Part shown: positions 7,101 through 12,706 of the stretch, piece by piece
Numbering within the stretch: position 1 is the stretch's first letter
How the letters are laid out: the number at the start of each line of letters is the position of its first letter
From: Marinilabiliales bacterium
GTDB lineage: Bacteria > Bacteroidota > Bacteroidia > Bacteroidales > F082
Direction: 5' to 3'
NCBI GenBank assembly: GCA_002869465.1
Contig: PKSW01000019.1
Span: forward strand, 1 to 12,706
DNA: 12,706 nucleotides
Made by a program: the position numbers and the translations under genes
Notes under the pieces: model-generated
Database searches by the model: none
Seen by the model: only the letters and a program-made list of their open reading frames with translations
Told to the model about the DNA's origin: nothing

Positions 7101-7779
7101 GGTTAACTTCAGGGAAATATTTGCCATTGGGCAGACGGATAACCTGATCAGCCAGCCACTTGATTTAACCGAATATGCGGAGGCATATTTATATTTCGAA
7201 CATGCCTATGCAAAATATTACCAGGAAGCTTCTGATTCGCTTATTATTTACATCTCAATAGATTGTGGTGAGAACTGGACCAGGATCTTTGAGGGTGGTG
7301 ATGATGGGTTTGGGTCGTTTGCCACGCACCCGCTGACCGAGGAAGGTTTTATACCTGAAGCACAGGAAGATTGGTGCGGCGCCGGGTATGGCAGTGATTG
7401 CAATACCATTGATATTTCTGAGTGGGCAGGCCAAAAAGAGGTGAAAATAAAATTTGGTACATATAGCTTTTATGGTAACCCTATTTATGTTGACAACGTA
7501 ATGGTGGGCAACAACCCGTATGTGGTTGTGGATGAAACAAAAATATCTAAGGTGGCTATTTATCCCAACCCGAATAGTGGTATATTTAATTTGAAACTTA
7601 ATAATGTGAATACCAGCGTTCAGGTAATCATTACAAATATGACCGGGCAGGTAGTTTACTCTTCATTCTTGGAAAGTAAAGAAACACAGATCGACCTTGC
7701 AGGCCATCCGGCAGGCATTTACCTGGTAAATATATCCGGAGGCACCTTTAATGAACAGATTAAGATCATTAAAGACTAA
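4174..7779 (+). CDS. T9SS-secreted Asp-box (BNR/sortilin-like) propeller protein with PKD domains
   Basis: Secreted 1201-residue protein. Residues 1-22 are a Sec signal peptide (cleavage near ATSQ-E). Residues about 115-755 form a VPS10/sortilin-like beta-propeller region with about eleven Asp-box motifs, e.g. KTTNEGETWE at 159, KSTDGGQNWE at 211, KSTDGGDSFT at 295, RSLDGGVNWV at 401, RTKDGGDSWS at 615 and ISEDAGDTWT at 663. Two PKD domains follow (about 757-838 with WTFEGGTPSTS and FNVTLTVTND; about 844-929), then a jelly-roll/MAM-like domain (about 931-1112, SLPFNEDFES to YVDNVMVG). The C-terminus (about 1126-1201, VAIYPNPNSGIFNLKL to KIIKD) is a type A T9SS sorting domain, so export across the outer membrane and cell-surface attachment or release are expected. 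Asp-box proteins include sialidases and xyloglucanases, but I see no diagnostic catalytic residues; a binding or structural role is as likely. Single-gene unit. Confidence 0.92.
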   Translation: MKNLVLSISFIAVLCCFNSATSQELLINGEPKWFIMMQDPAVNFYDVQREANAYFETIGTGKGTMYKIYKRWEYMNFDRTFPTGERPRQDHLWNEMKKFNAIHPPRSGRESNWEEIGPRVWQENTGHWNPGIGRINVVAVDPNDPNTIYIGAPSGGCWKTTNEGETWEVLTDHLPVMGVSAIAIDYTDTDVIYIGTGDRDAADNYSIGVLKSTDGGQNWETTGMQHSIYQNLTVEKLLIHPDDPNIIYCAVNNGLYRSYDGADSWEEILSGHIDDIEFKPGDPSTIYALTKKFYKSTDGGDSFTQITAGLPANNGRAQIAVTNAEPDYVYFMCAGTDGLFGGVYRSTNSGDSFELRADSPQMLGYSPTGNDNSSQSSYDLGLAVSHLNPEEVHLLGIITWRSLDGGVNWVATTEWNFQNDPIGYTHCDMHWAHFEGGTLYVGSDGLVCKSEDSGNTWVDMTTGIGIRQFYRIGGSKNHPYKLIGGSQDNGTSVYTTDYWHEWLGADGMECLVDYSNENIVYGTIQFGNFYKSSNGGMNTVNINQPGSGDWVTPFVIHPTNPQTIFVGTNNGIRKTTNGMQSWTTISDFSNTVRQMAISESNPDYIFASWGSTIKRTKDGGDSWSDVSDDLPANAISYIAVHPSNPELIAVSLSGYDEGEKIYISEDAGDTWTNYSLNLPNIPANCLAFYDDPAESLYVGMDVGVYYIDNTLDEYETFWEGLPNVIVNELEINYQINKIRAATFGRGLWESDVRMMEPVSEFEADHTMIPTGHFVNFYSLASGPPAIFEWTFEGGTPSTSTEKDPTNIIYENEGSFNVTLTVTNDMGTSTITKENYITVSSSLLPEVDFRADANAVCLGEEIILTDQTAYFPLSWNWEITPGTFTFTNGTNASSQNPVILCSEYGHYSVTLTASNSNGESSLTKTDFLSIGGYSLPFNEDFESIVLDEAWTIENPNNNETWEMAEVGGNSPGNKAARVNFREIFAIGQTDNLISQPLDLTEYAEAYLYFEHAYAKYYQEASDSLIIYISIDCGENWTRIFEGGDDGFGSFATHPLTEEGFIPEAQEDWCGAGYGSDCNTIDISEWAGQKEVKIKFGTYSFYGNPIYVDNVMVGNNPYVVVDETKISKVAIYPNPNSGIFNLKLNNVNTSVQVIITNMTGQVVYSSFLESKETQIDLAGHPAGIYLVNISGGTFNEQIKIIKD

Positions 7780-7839
7780 TAATATTTTAGCCTTGCAAAA
7801 TGCTATTTGCAGATAAATGACATTCGAGTTTACTCAGCA

Positions 7840-7856
7840 TTTTAGAACTTCTAAAA
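7840..7856. terminator. possible bidirectional terminator between convergent genes
   Basis: TTTTAGAA (7840-7847) and TTCTAAAA (7849-7856) form a 17-base near-perfect palindrome between the plus gene ending at 7779 and the minus gene ending at 7869. Each strand carries T-rich sequence on its 3' arm, but the stem is AT-rich and weak. Confidence 0.3.
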
Positions 7857-7868
7857 GGTAATAATCAA

Positions 7869-7991
7869 TTAATCAATACCCAATTCAGAAGAATTGTTAG
7901 ATGGACTATTTACATTCTCACATGGTTCAGAAGGTGTGCAACTCAATAGTATAAATATCAGAGCTGCCAAAATTACTGTTACGACTTTCAT
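7869..7991 (-). CDS. very small lipoprotein, 40 aa
   Basis: The frame ATG (7991) to TAA (7869) encodes MKVVTVILAALIFILLSC followed by TPSEPCENVNSPSNNSSELG-I-D. The hydrophobic signal with LLSC is a textbook lipobox, lipid Cys at residue 18, leaving a 23-residue, Ser/Asn-rich acidic mature peptide with one further Cys. The ATG is preceded by an A-rich leader (AACCAAAAAA), as for the neighbouring genes. It starts 39 bases after the stop of 8031-8855 and is probably on the same transcript. Function unknown; small lipoproteins of this kind can be entry-exclusion, stress or subunit peptides, and nothing here decides. The lipobox makes chance unlikely but no homologue comparison was possible. Confidence 0.6.
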   Translation of the reverse strand: MKVVTVILAALIFILLSCTPSEPCENVNSPSNNSSELGID

Positions 7992-8030
7992 TTTTTTGGT
8001 TTTTAATTTATAATTAATAAGGTCTGAAAC

Positions 8031-8855
8031 TTATTTTTCAATAGTTACTTTAAAAAATTCACCTTCATCTTCCCAGTTGCATTTCCACCCTTTTGCCATA
8101 GCTATAGCTTCTGTATTGGTTTTAAATACACGGGTCATGTCATCACTTGTAACATTCATGATTTGGTCTTCTTCACCGAAATATTTTAACCATGTTTTCA
8201 TCGCTTTATAAACTACTTTATCAGGAGAGTTCTCAATGGTTTTAAAGTAGCCATTTGGGTACATTGCTTGGGAAGTTTTTTCCCAACTTAAAAGTATTTG
8301 AGGACTATCCAGCCATTCCATTGAACCCCAGAAAGCGGTTATTTTTAACCCGATTTCTTCAGGGGACAGTCCGTTTTGTTTGTCGCTTCCAATAATGTAG
8401 ATCCAATCCCAGAATTTACCTCCGATTGCTGCTTCTAAAAGGTTTGTTGTAGCATATTTATCCAGCTGATCCCATATATCCACAGGTAATTTATTTTTAC
8501 CCTCATAAAGATAAACGGACCGGTTTCCAACTCCTCCAATCAAATCATTTTCCCAGATAACATCTCCATGCACATATTTGTATAAAACTTCCTGACCTGA
8601 TATAATATTCTCAAATGCTACTTTGACAGTATAAATACCATCACCTTCTTTATCTTCCATAATCATGGTTTCAGTCCAGGATAAAGGAGCAACGCTTCCT
8701 CTGATACCAACTGTAGCCGGATTTTCAATTTCGACTTCACTGAGATCAGCCTGAAAAGTTACTAAACACGTTTGAGACTGAAGCATGGATATTCCATAAA
8801 ATCCTGTAAATAGTATGGCTAACATGAGCGAATTAATAATTTTTGTTTTCATCAT
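8031..8855 (-). CDS. exported protein with CBM20-like N-terminal domain and unknown C-terminal domain
   Basis: The 274-residue protein starts with a signal peptide (about residues 1-28). Residues about 32-128 read like a CBM20/starch-binding-type immunoglobulin-like domain: VTFQADLS, VGIRGSVAPLSW, DKEGDGIYTVKV, VLYKYV followed by a Trp-Glu pair, and NRSVYLYEG; in that family conserved Trp and Tyr contact glucan chains. Residues about 134-274 make a second, mainly alpha-helical domain rich in aromatic residues (FWDWIYIIGSD, LSPEEIGLKITAFWGSMEWL, WKCNWEDEGEFFKVTIEK) that I do not recognise. No catalytic motif is evident. Two Met codons open the frame (8855 and 8852); both give the same signal peptide. 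The downstream 40-residue lipoprotein gene may be co-transcribed. The CBM20-like call is pattern recognition; the second domain is unassigned. Confidence 0.75.
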   Translation of the reverse strand: MMKTKIINSLMLAILFTGFYGISMLQSQTCLVTFQADLSEVEIENPATVGIRGSVAPLSWTETMIMEDKEGDGIYTVKVAFENIISGQEVLYKYVHGDVIWENDLIGGVGNRSVYLYEGKNKLPVDIWDQLDKYATTNLLEAAIGGKFWDWIYIIGSDKQNGLSPEEIGLKITAFWGSMEWLDSPQILLSWEKTSQAMYPNGYFKTIENSPDKVVYKAMKTWLKYFGEEDQIMNVTSDDMTRVFKTNTEAIAMAKGWKCNWEDEGEFFKVTIEK

Positions 8856-8992
8856 AGTTTTTTTATTTTAATAGTTAGTTGATAGATTATTTTGCAAGGG
8901 TTATATAAGTAATTGTTTTTACCTCGCTTTTAAAAGCTTTCATATAGCTAAAGCAGCTCATAGCTGTTGCTTAAAGTTCAATTGGCCAGATT

Positions 8993-10171
8993 TTAATCAT
9001 TCTTAATGCACCTGACACTATAACCGTAGAGCTTATTACTTTCTTCGCGTCCAACTCTGTCCTCACCACCGTCCATAAATCGATACCATGCTATCTCATA
9101 TTCAGCATGCGGAGTCGCTGTCCACAAGGCAGTGAAATCACCTTTATAGAGGAAATTACCATTCTGATCACGCTCGCCACTTGGAAGTGCTGCAAAGCCA
9201 TACTGATCCGTTCCTGTTCCTGAATTCCAGCCACTTAAGCTTTTCAACCTTTCACCTTCATTAGCCCCTCTCATTCCTATAGCATCTGCGTCACTCTGGC
9301 TCATACCCAGGAACATTTCCAAGGTTTTCCATTCATCATCCGCAGGCAAATGCCAGCCTCCCGGGCATGCCATTGTTGCAGCATCCCAGGTATATAACCT
9401 TCCATAAATATTGCCATTTGCTTCATCATCCTTATACCACCAGGAGTCAGTAGCTTCATAATTCAGGTTTTCGGCAAACCAGGTTTGGTCTCCAATGGTA
9501 ATAATGTAGTAGTTTTGGCCGTCGCGAGAGTCTGTAAAGACATCTTTTGCAATTATGAAATTTGATCCTGTTTTAGTATCTGAACCATCGTCATTAGCCA
9601 CTGTCAGAGTTATATCATACACACCCATGTCATTATAAACATGTGAAGGGTTTTGTTCATTGCTGTTATTACCATCTCCGAAATCCCATTCCCAGCTTGT
9701 GGGGTTGTTAGTGGATTGATCAGTAAAGTTAACAGTTAAGGGCACCCCGCCACTAGTTGGTGTTGCGGTAAAATCAGAAACAGGTATATTGCTTGCAACT
9801 ATTATTGCTATTGTTACTTCGTCAGTTGCACTTGCTCCGTTGTTATCGACGCTTATCGCTTTCAATATATGGTTTCCAAGACTTTCACCATTGGTATTCC
9901 AGTCGCAACTATAAGGGGAATTGTTAACGGAGGCTTTGCTAACGCCATCAATATAAAATCTTACTTCTGTAATGCTGCCATCACTGTCAGCAGCAATAAC
10001 AGTAATAGTGACAATTTCATTTTCCATAAAATCTTCCCCGGCAGAAGGTGAAGTGATTTCGCAGCTTGGAGCTTTATTGGACTCCTCCTCATCCTTTTTA
10101 CATGCCTGGAATATGATAGTCATTAAAACTAAAAGGCTAATTAAAGCAGTGAGAATGGTTTTTGTTATCAT
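8993..10171 (-). CDS. FISUMP-domain surface lipoprotein with Ig-like and PKD domains
   Basis: Predicted lipoprotein of 392 residues. The signal peptide ends in FQAC with the lipid Cys at 24, followed by Lys-Lys-Asp-Glu-Glu-Glu, matching the Lys plus acidic pair type of surface-export signal known for Bacteroidota lipoproteins. Residues about 34-125 are a bacterial Ig-like domain (ITSPSAGEDF, DSDGSITEVRFYIDG), 128-208 a PKD domain (TPTSGGVPLTVNFTDQS, WEWDFGDG, YDITLTVANDDG), and about 212-392 a FISUMP domain (DGQNYYIITIGDQTWFAENL, YGRLYTWDAA, CPGGWHLPADDEW, and a terminal YGYSVRCIKND). It shares the FISUMP module with 1416-2741 but has unrelated N-terminal modules. A binding or adhesive surface role is the likely guess; the domain's function is unknown. 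It has its own promoter-like sequence at 10300-10330 and a leader of about 120 bases. Confidence 0.92.
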   Translation of the reverse strand: MITKTILTALISLLVLMTIIFQACKKDEEESNKAPSCEITSPSAGEDFMENEIVTITVIAADSDGSITEVRFYIDGVSKASVNNSPYSCDWNTNGESLGNHILKAISVDNNGASATDEVTIAIIVASNIPVSDFTATPTSGGVPLTVNFTDQSTNNPTSWEWDFGDGNNSNEQNPSHVYNDMGVYDITLTVANDDGSDTKTGSNFIIAKDVFTDSRDGQNYYIITIGDQTWFAENLNYEATDSWWYKDDEANGNIYGRLYTWDAATMACPGGWHLPADDEWKTLEMFLGMSQSDADAIGMRGANEGERLKSLSGWNSGTGTDQYGFAALPSGERDQNGNFLYKGDFTALWTATPHAEYEIAWYRFMDGGEDRVGREESNKLYGYSVRCIKND

Positions 10172-10299
10172 AAAATTGATGTTTTAATGTATAAAGAAGT
10201 AAAACAGTAAAAAGAGTTTAATTTAAATACTGAAGGGAAATTAAAGAGTATTAGAAATAGCATAGCAGTGTTTTTAGTTAACAAGCATAATTGGGAGGT

Positions 10300-10330
10300 A
10301 CAATATACAACAATAATTGACGAATGTCAA
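10300..10330 (-). promoter_or_regulatory. probable promoter of 8993-10171
   Basis: On the minus strand TTG (10330-10328) is followed after exactly 20 bases by TATATTGT (10307-10300), a partial match to TAnnTTTG. The predicted start is near 10293, giving a long leader. The -33 TTG lies within the palindrome TTGAC-GAAT-GTCAA (10317-10330), so a regulator binding there would compete with or assist RNA polymerase. Confidence 0.4.
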
Positions 10331-10334
10331 GAAA
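10315..10334. promoter_or_regulatory. palindromic 20-mer, copy 2
   Basis: AATTGACGAATGTCAAGAAA equals the minus-strand sequence at 3947-3966 at 19 of 20 positions. It overlaps the -33 element of the promoter of 8993-10171. Confidence 0.4.
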
Positions 10335-10357
10335 TGGCATCATCAAACGTTTAGGGT

Positions 10358-10403
10358 AGAGGCAACCGCTAGGTACTGCGCCTCAGCCAAATGGCCTCTT
10401 TTT
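10358..10403 (+). other. structured element with two competing stems and a T-run
   Basis: AGAGGC (10358-10363) can pair either with GCCTC (10380-10384) or with GCCTCT (10394-10399), which is followed by TTTT on the plus strand. A small GCC-AAAT-GGC hairpin (10386-10395) competes with the second pairing. This looks like a plus-strand terminator or attenuator, yet no plus-strand gene or promoter is visible nearby; it could instead be a 3' structure of the lgt transcript. Confidence 0.3.
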
Positions 10404-10484
10404 GTCGGTTAAAAAAGGAAATATGTCAGACAGGTTGAGGATGAAAATAGTTCGGTCACTTCAAACCTTTCAAATACTCAGGCC

Positions 10485-11561
10485 TTAATTTGGTGCTTTA
10501 TTACGTGAACGCACAACAATAAGTATCCCAACAATTACTAAAGGAATGCTCAGTAACTGTCCCATATTAAGTAACATCGTGCTTTCAAAGGATACCTGGA
10601 CTTCTTTTAAAAATTCAACAAAAAATCGAAATCCAAATACCAGGATAAGGAACATGCCAAATAAAAATCCTTCCCTGATCATACCTTTTTGCCTGATATA
10701 GTAGATAATAAAGATTAAAAAGAATGACAAATAGGCCAGTGCTTCATAAACCTGGCTTGGATGGCGGGGTATTCCATAAAGCGTCATGGTCGCTTTGTAT
10801 TTTCCTCCTTGCTCAATTATTTCAATGCTGGGCTTGTCAATAAATAGCTTGATATTTTGTTTTAAATCCGAATCGTTTTCAATTTGCTGTATAAAAAGCT
10901 GGTGCAGAAAGTCGCCAATTCTATTCTTCGGGATATTCTTGTTAAAATATACCTCTAAATTTAATTTACTGTAATGTATATTGTCCACCACGGTATCCTT
11001 ACCAATCTGATTGATCGTTGTTTTATCAATATATTTTCCATTCTTTCGCACTAACTCATCATCAATTCCTTTTACAAATATGAATGCATGCGACATGTTT
11101 GTCTTATCGCCAATAATTTCGGAATTCATCAGGTTCCCGGTGCGAATAAACGGGGCAATAAATAAAACAACAATCACGATCCTGTCCAATAGCCACAGGT
11201 ATGAAAAATTGGTTTTGCGGATAAATAAATACAATGCAATGAGGATACCGATGGCCGCACCATGACTGGCCAGCCCCCCCTTCCAGATTTTAAGGATCTC
11301 TACCGGGTTACTCAAATAATATCCGGGTTCATAAAACAGGCAGTGTCCCAGGCGTAATCCAACTAAACAACCAACTATAAGAAATATAATGAGTTTGCTG
11401 ATCTGCTCATCTTTCATGTCCTTTTTAAGAAGTATTCTCCTTAACATCAATGCTGCCAGGTAGAAAGAACCGGCAAATAAAAGCCCGTACCATCTGACAC
11501 CTCTGCCGAAAAGTTCAAATATTTCGGGATCGGCATTCCATAAAATATAGTGTAGCATCAT
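10485..11561 (-). CDS. lgt: prolipoprotein diacylglyceryl transferase
   Basis: Inner-membrane enzyme that transfers diacylglycerol from phosphatidylglycerol to the lipobox Cys of prolipoproteins, the first step of lipoprotein maturation. The 358-residue protein has about seven membrane segments and all family signatures: VRWYGL (Tyr25), GGLASHGAAIGI (His100), RTGNLMNSEIIG (Arg140, Asn143, Glu148, Gly151), RHPSQVYE (266-273) and RFFVEF (Arg312, Glu316), which by motif correspond to E. coli Tyr26, His103, Arg143, Asn146, Glu151, Gly154, Arg239 and Glu243. Compared with the ~290-residue E. coli protein, about 75 extra residues sit between Gly151 and RHPSQ (roughly 158-262), in the extracytoplasmic arm, apparently a folded alpha/beta insert. 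It begins 29 bases after the stop of 11591-12706, suggesting one transcript. Two Met codons open the frame (11561, 11558); the first is given. Confidence 0.97.
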   Translation of the reverse strand: MMLHYILWNADPEIFELFGRGVRWYGLLFAGSFYLAALMLRRILLKKDMKDEQISKLIIFLIVGCLVGLRLGHCLFYEPGYYLSNPVEILKIWKGGLASHGAAIGILIALYLFIRKTNFSYLWLLDRIVIVVLFIAPFIRTGNLMNSEIIGDKTNMSHAFIFVKGIDDELVRKNGKYIDKTTINQIGKDTVVDNIHYSKLNLEVYFNKNIPKNRIGDFLHQLFIQQIENDSDLKQNIKLFIDKPSIEIIEQGGKYKATMTLYGIPRHPSQVYEALAYLSFFLIFIIYYIRQKGMIREGFLFGMFLILVFGFRFFVEFLKEVQVSFESTMLLNMGQLLSIPLVIVGILIVVRSRNKAPN

Positions 11562-11590
11562 CCAAATATTATCAGGTATAAAAGAATTAA

Positions 11591-12706
11591 TTACTGCTTA
11601 CATATGATCTTTTGAAGATTGACATTATTCCAGGCATTCATGATCTCCCTGAAACCATCGTACATATTTGTATCGATGATCTTCTCTGAAAGTTTAATTT
11701 CCCGGGTAACAACCAACTTTCCTTCGGATTGTTCGAATTGAATGTGCAGATAGCCCGCATCATTATTTATTTCAATATTTGACGGTTCACTTACCAGTTT
11801 TAAATCATCGGAGAAAGCAAATGTGTACACATATTTTTCATGAATTGTTTCCGGAATCTCAAGCGCTGCGTTCCGTTCATCAGTCAAAACCGTATAATGC
11901 CACCCCTGCGCGCCTCCCTTAACATAAGGGATTTCAAAACTGTAGTAATAATGAAGCTTCTCGAAGGGTTCTTCTTTTTTAATTTCCAACTGTGTCCCAC
12001 ATTTTTCCTGCGATAACAATATCTGGGTAAACGACTGGATATCCTTTGATGAAATCCCCCCTTTGACAAGTGATTCAATTACTGAAGCATCTTTGATCAA
12101 TGAAAAATAAGGATTGACAGCGCCCTCCAATTCCAGGTTCAGATTACCTGACAAATCGGAATCAGTAAAATTAAATGTGCCTTTTGCCAAAATTTGAGTT
12201 GTTTCTTTTTCAATTGAAAACAGAGCGGGACTTTTCAAGTTAGTATCCAATTTTAACAAGCTTTGATCGGACATGCTGAATAGCAGGTTTTGGTCATCTG
12301 TTTGGTTGGCAGAGAGGAGTACATTATCATCATTTTCCAAATCGAGCATGACGGCAAATTTTTGAAAGCTTAAAAGATCACCGATCTGTTTATCAAAAAG
12401 CAGGTTGGGAATGATAGCTACCGGTGTGGCTGTGATATTCGCTTTTTGCAATAATGCACTCAGTAATAATACCTTTTCAGGTTCTGTACCCTGGTTGCTG
12501 TTCCATGTTTCAATGGGTGAACGGCAGATAAAAGCCGTGTATTCCAGAGGAATGTTCAGGTTGCTCAGGTGATTACTGACGATTTTCTGAAAAGCCAGGG
12601 CTGCTGATAATTGATCGGGGTTTTCTGATATTACCTCCTCAACCAATGCGTTCATCTGTGTATTGGTTTCCAGTTGAAATGCATCCTGACTAACGAATGT
12701 GTGATA
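11591..12706 (-). CDS. probable transglutaminase-fold (DUF3857-type) protein, 3' part
   Basis: The frame stays open to the right edge (YHTFVSQDAFQLETNTQ precedes the Met at 12655), so the gene starts outside the window and the Met at 12655 is probably internal. The segment FICRSPIETWNSNQGTEPEKVLLLSALLQKANITATPVAIIP, described here as residues about 44-85 from that Met, has the layout of a transglutaminase-like core in DUF3857-type Bacteroidota proteins, where a 'G-x-C-x-x-K-A-x-L-L' helix carries the catalytic Cys; here the motif reads GTEPEKVLLL with no Cys, so a catalytically dead domain is likely. The C-terminal ~200 residues are beta-rich (ILAKGTFNFTDSDLSGNLNL, KLHYYYSFEIP, KLVVTREIKLS), as in DUF3858-like tails. 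Cellular role unknown; probably exported. It is directly upstream of lgt. Confidence 0.6.
   Translation of the reverse strand, partial: YHTFVSQDAFQLETNTQMNALVEEVISENPDQLSAALAFQKIVSNHLSNLNIPLEYTAFICRSPIETWNSNQGTEPEKVLLLSALLQKANITATPVAIIPNLLFDKQIGDLLSFQKFAVMLDLENDDNVLLSANQTDDQNLLFSMSDQSLLKLDTNLKSPALFSIEKETTQILAKGTFNFTDSDLSGNLNLELEGAVNPYFSLIKDASVIESLVKGGISSKDIQSFTQILLSQEKCGTQLEIKKEEPFEKLHYYYSFEIPYVKGGAQGWHYTVLTDERNAALEIPETIHEKYVYTFAFSDDLKLVSEPSNIEINNDAGYLHIQFEQSEGKLVVTREIKLSEKIIDTNMYDGFREIMNAWNNVNLQKIICKQ

Larger units (their letters stand above)
10172..10484. other. intergenic region between lgt and the FISUMP gene
   Basis: 313 bases without a gene. From right to left on the minus strand it holds the downstream region of lgt, a hairpin-rich stretch (10358-10403), the palindromic 20-mer and promoter of 8993-10171 (10300-10334), and an AT-rich leader of about 120 bases with no clear structure. 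The only small frames (for example from an ATG at 10424) have no supporting features. Confidence 0.6.

Noticed and set aside
4174..7779. Calling the protein a sialidase or xyloglucanase
   Set aside because: Asp-boxes only show the propeller fold; I could not see the catalytic residues that define either enzyme.
7794..7811. Hairpin TGCAAA/TTTGCA as terminator of 4174-7779
   Set aside because: Only six base pairs and no T-run on the plus strand.
8926..8937. 12-base palindrome GCTTTTAAAAGC
   Set aside because: AT-rich, lies between two genes on the same strand, not placed at a promoter or transcript end; likely chance.
1..12706. CRISPR array, tRNA, rRNA, prophage, defence island
   Set aside because: No spaced direct repeats of CRISPR type, no cloverleaf or rRNA core sequence, and no genes typical of phage or defence systems were seen on either strand.

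Overview
The window looks like chromosomal DNA of a member of the Bacteroidota. The evidence is a C-terminal type IX secretion (T9SS) sorting domain, two FISUMP-domain lipoproteins with acidic residues right after the lipid cysteine, TAnnTTTG-type -7 promoter motifs, A-rich leaders without clear Shine-Dalgarno sites, and low G+C. I cannot place it below phylum with confidence; the mix of PKD, Asp-box and FISUMP proteins is common in marine or metagenomic Bacteroidales/Marinilabiliales-like lineages.

Layout. Bases 1-430 hold the 3' end of an IS30-family transposase gene running in from the left edge, with an in-frame stop a few codons before the likely original end. Just beyond is a compact promoter / two-hairpin / T-run arrangement (462-568) that could be a small RNA gene. 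Next, on the minus strand, come two tiny secreted-protein genes (616-873 and 901-1140), probably one transcript, and a FISUMP surface lipoprotein with two tandem Fn3-like repeats (1416-2741). On the plus strand is a 78-residue cytoplasmic protein (3017-3253). A 120-residue exported TonB-C-terminus-like protein (3488-3850, minus) with a strong terminator is divergent from a 1201-residue T9SS-secreted Asp-box propeller/PKD protein (4174-7779, plus). The right half is all minus strand: a 40-residue lipoprotein (7869-7991), an exported protein with a CBM20-like domain (8031-8855), a second FISUMP lipoprotein with Ig-like and PKD domains (8993-10171), lgt (10485-11561) and, directly upstream of lgt, the 3' part of a gene for a probable transglutaminase-fold protein cut by the right edge.

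How the parts fit. Most genes encode envelope or secreted proteins, and Lgt is the enzyme that lipidates lipoproteins such as the three encoded here, although lgt is a housekeeping gene and its proximity may be incidental. The most interesting non-coding signal is a promoter-proximal element found upstream of two separate small secreted-protein genes (1167-1228 and 3884-3945, ungapped, 47 of 62 positions equal, same offset to a -7-like motif, no TTG at -33). A second palindromic 20-mer is shared between 3947-3966 and 10315-10334. Together they suggest co-regulation of small exported proteins and surface lipoproteins. I saw no CRISPR array, rRNA, tRNA, prophage or defence system.
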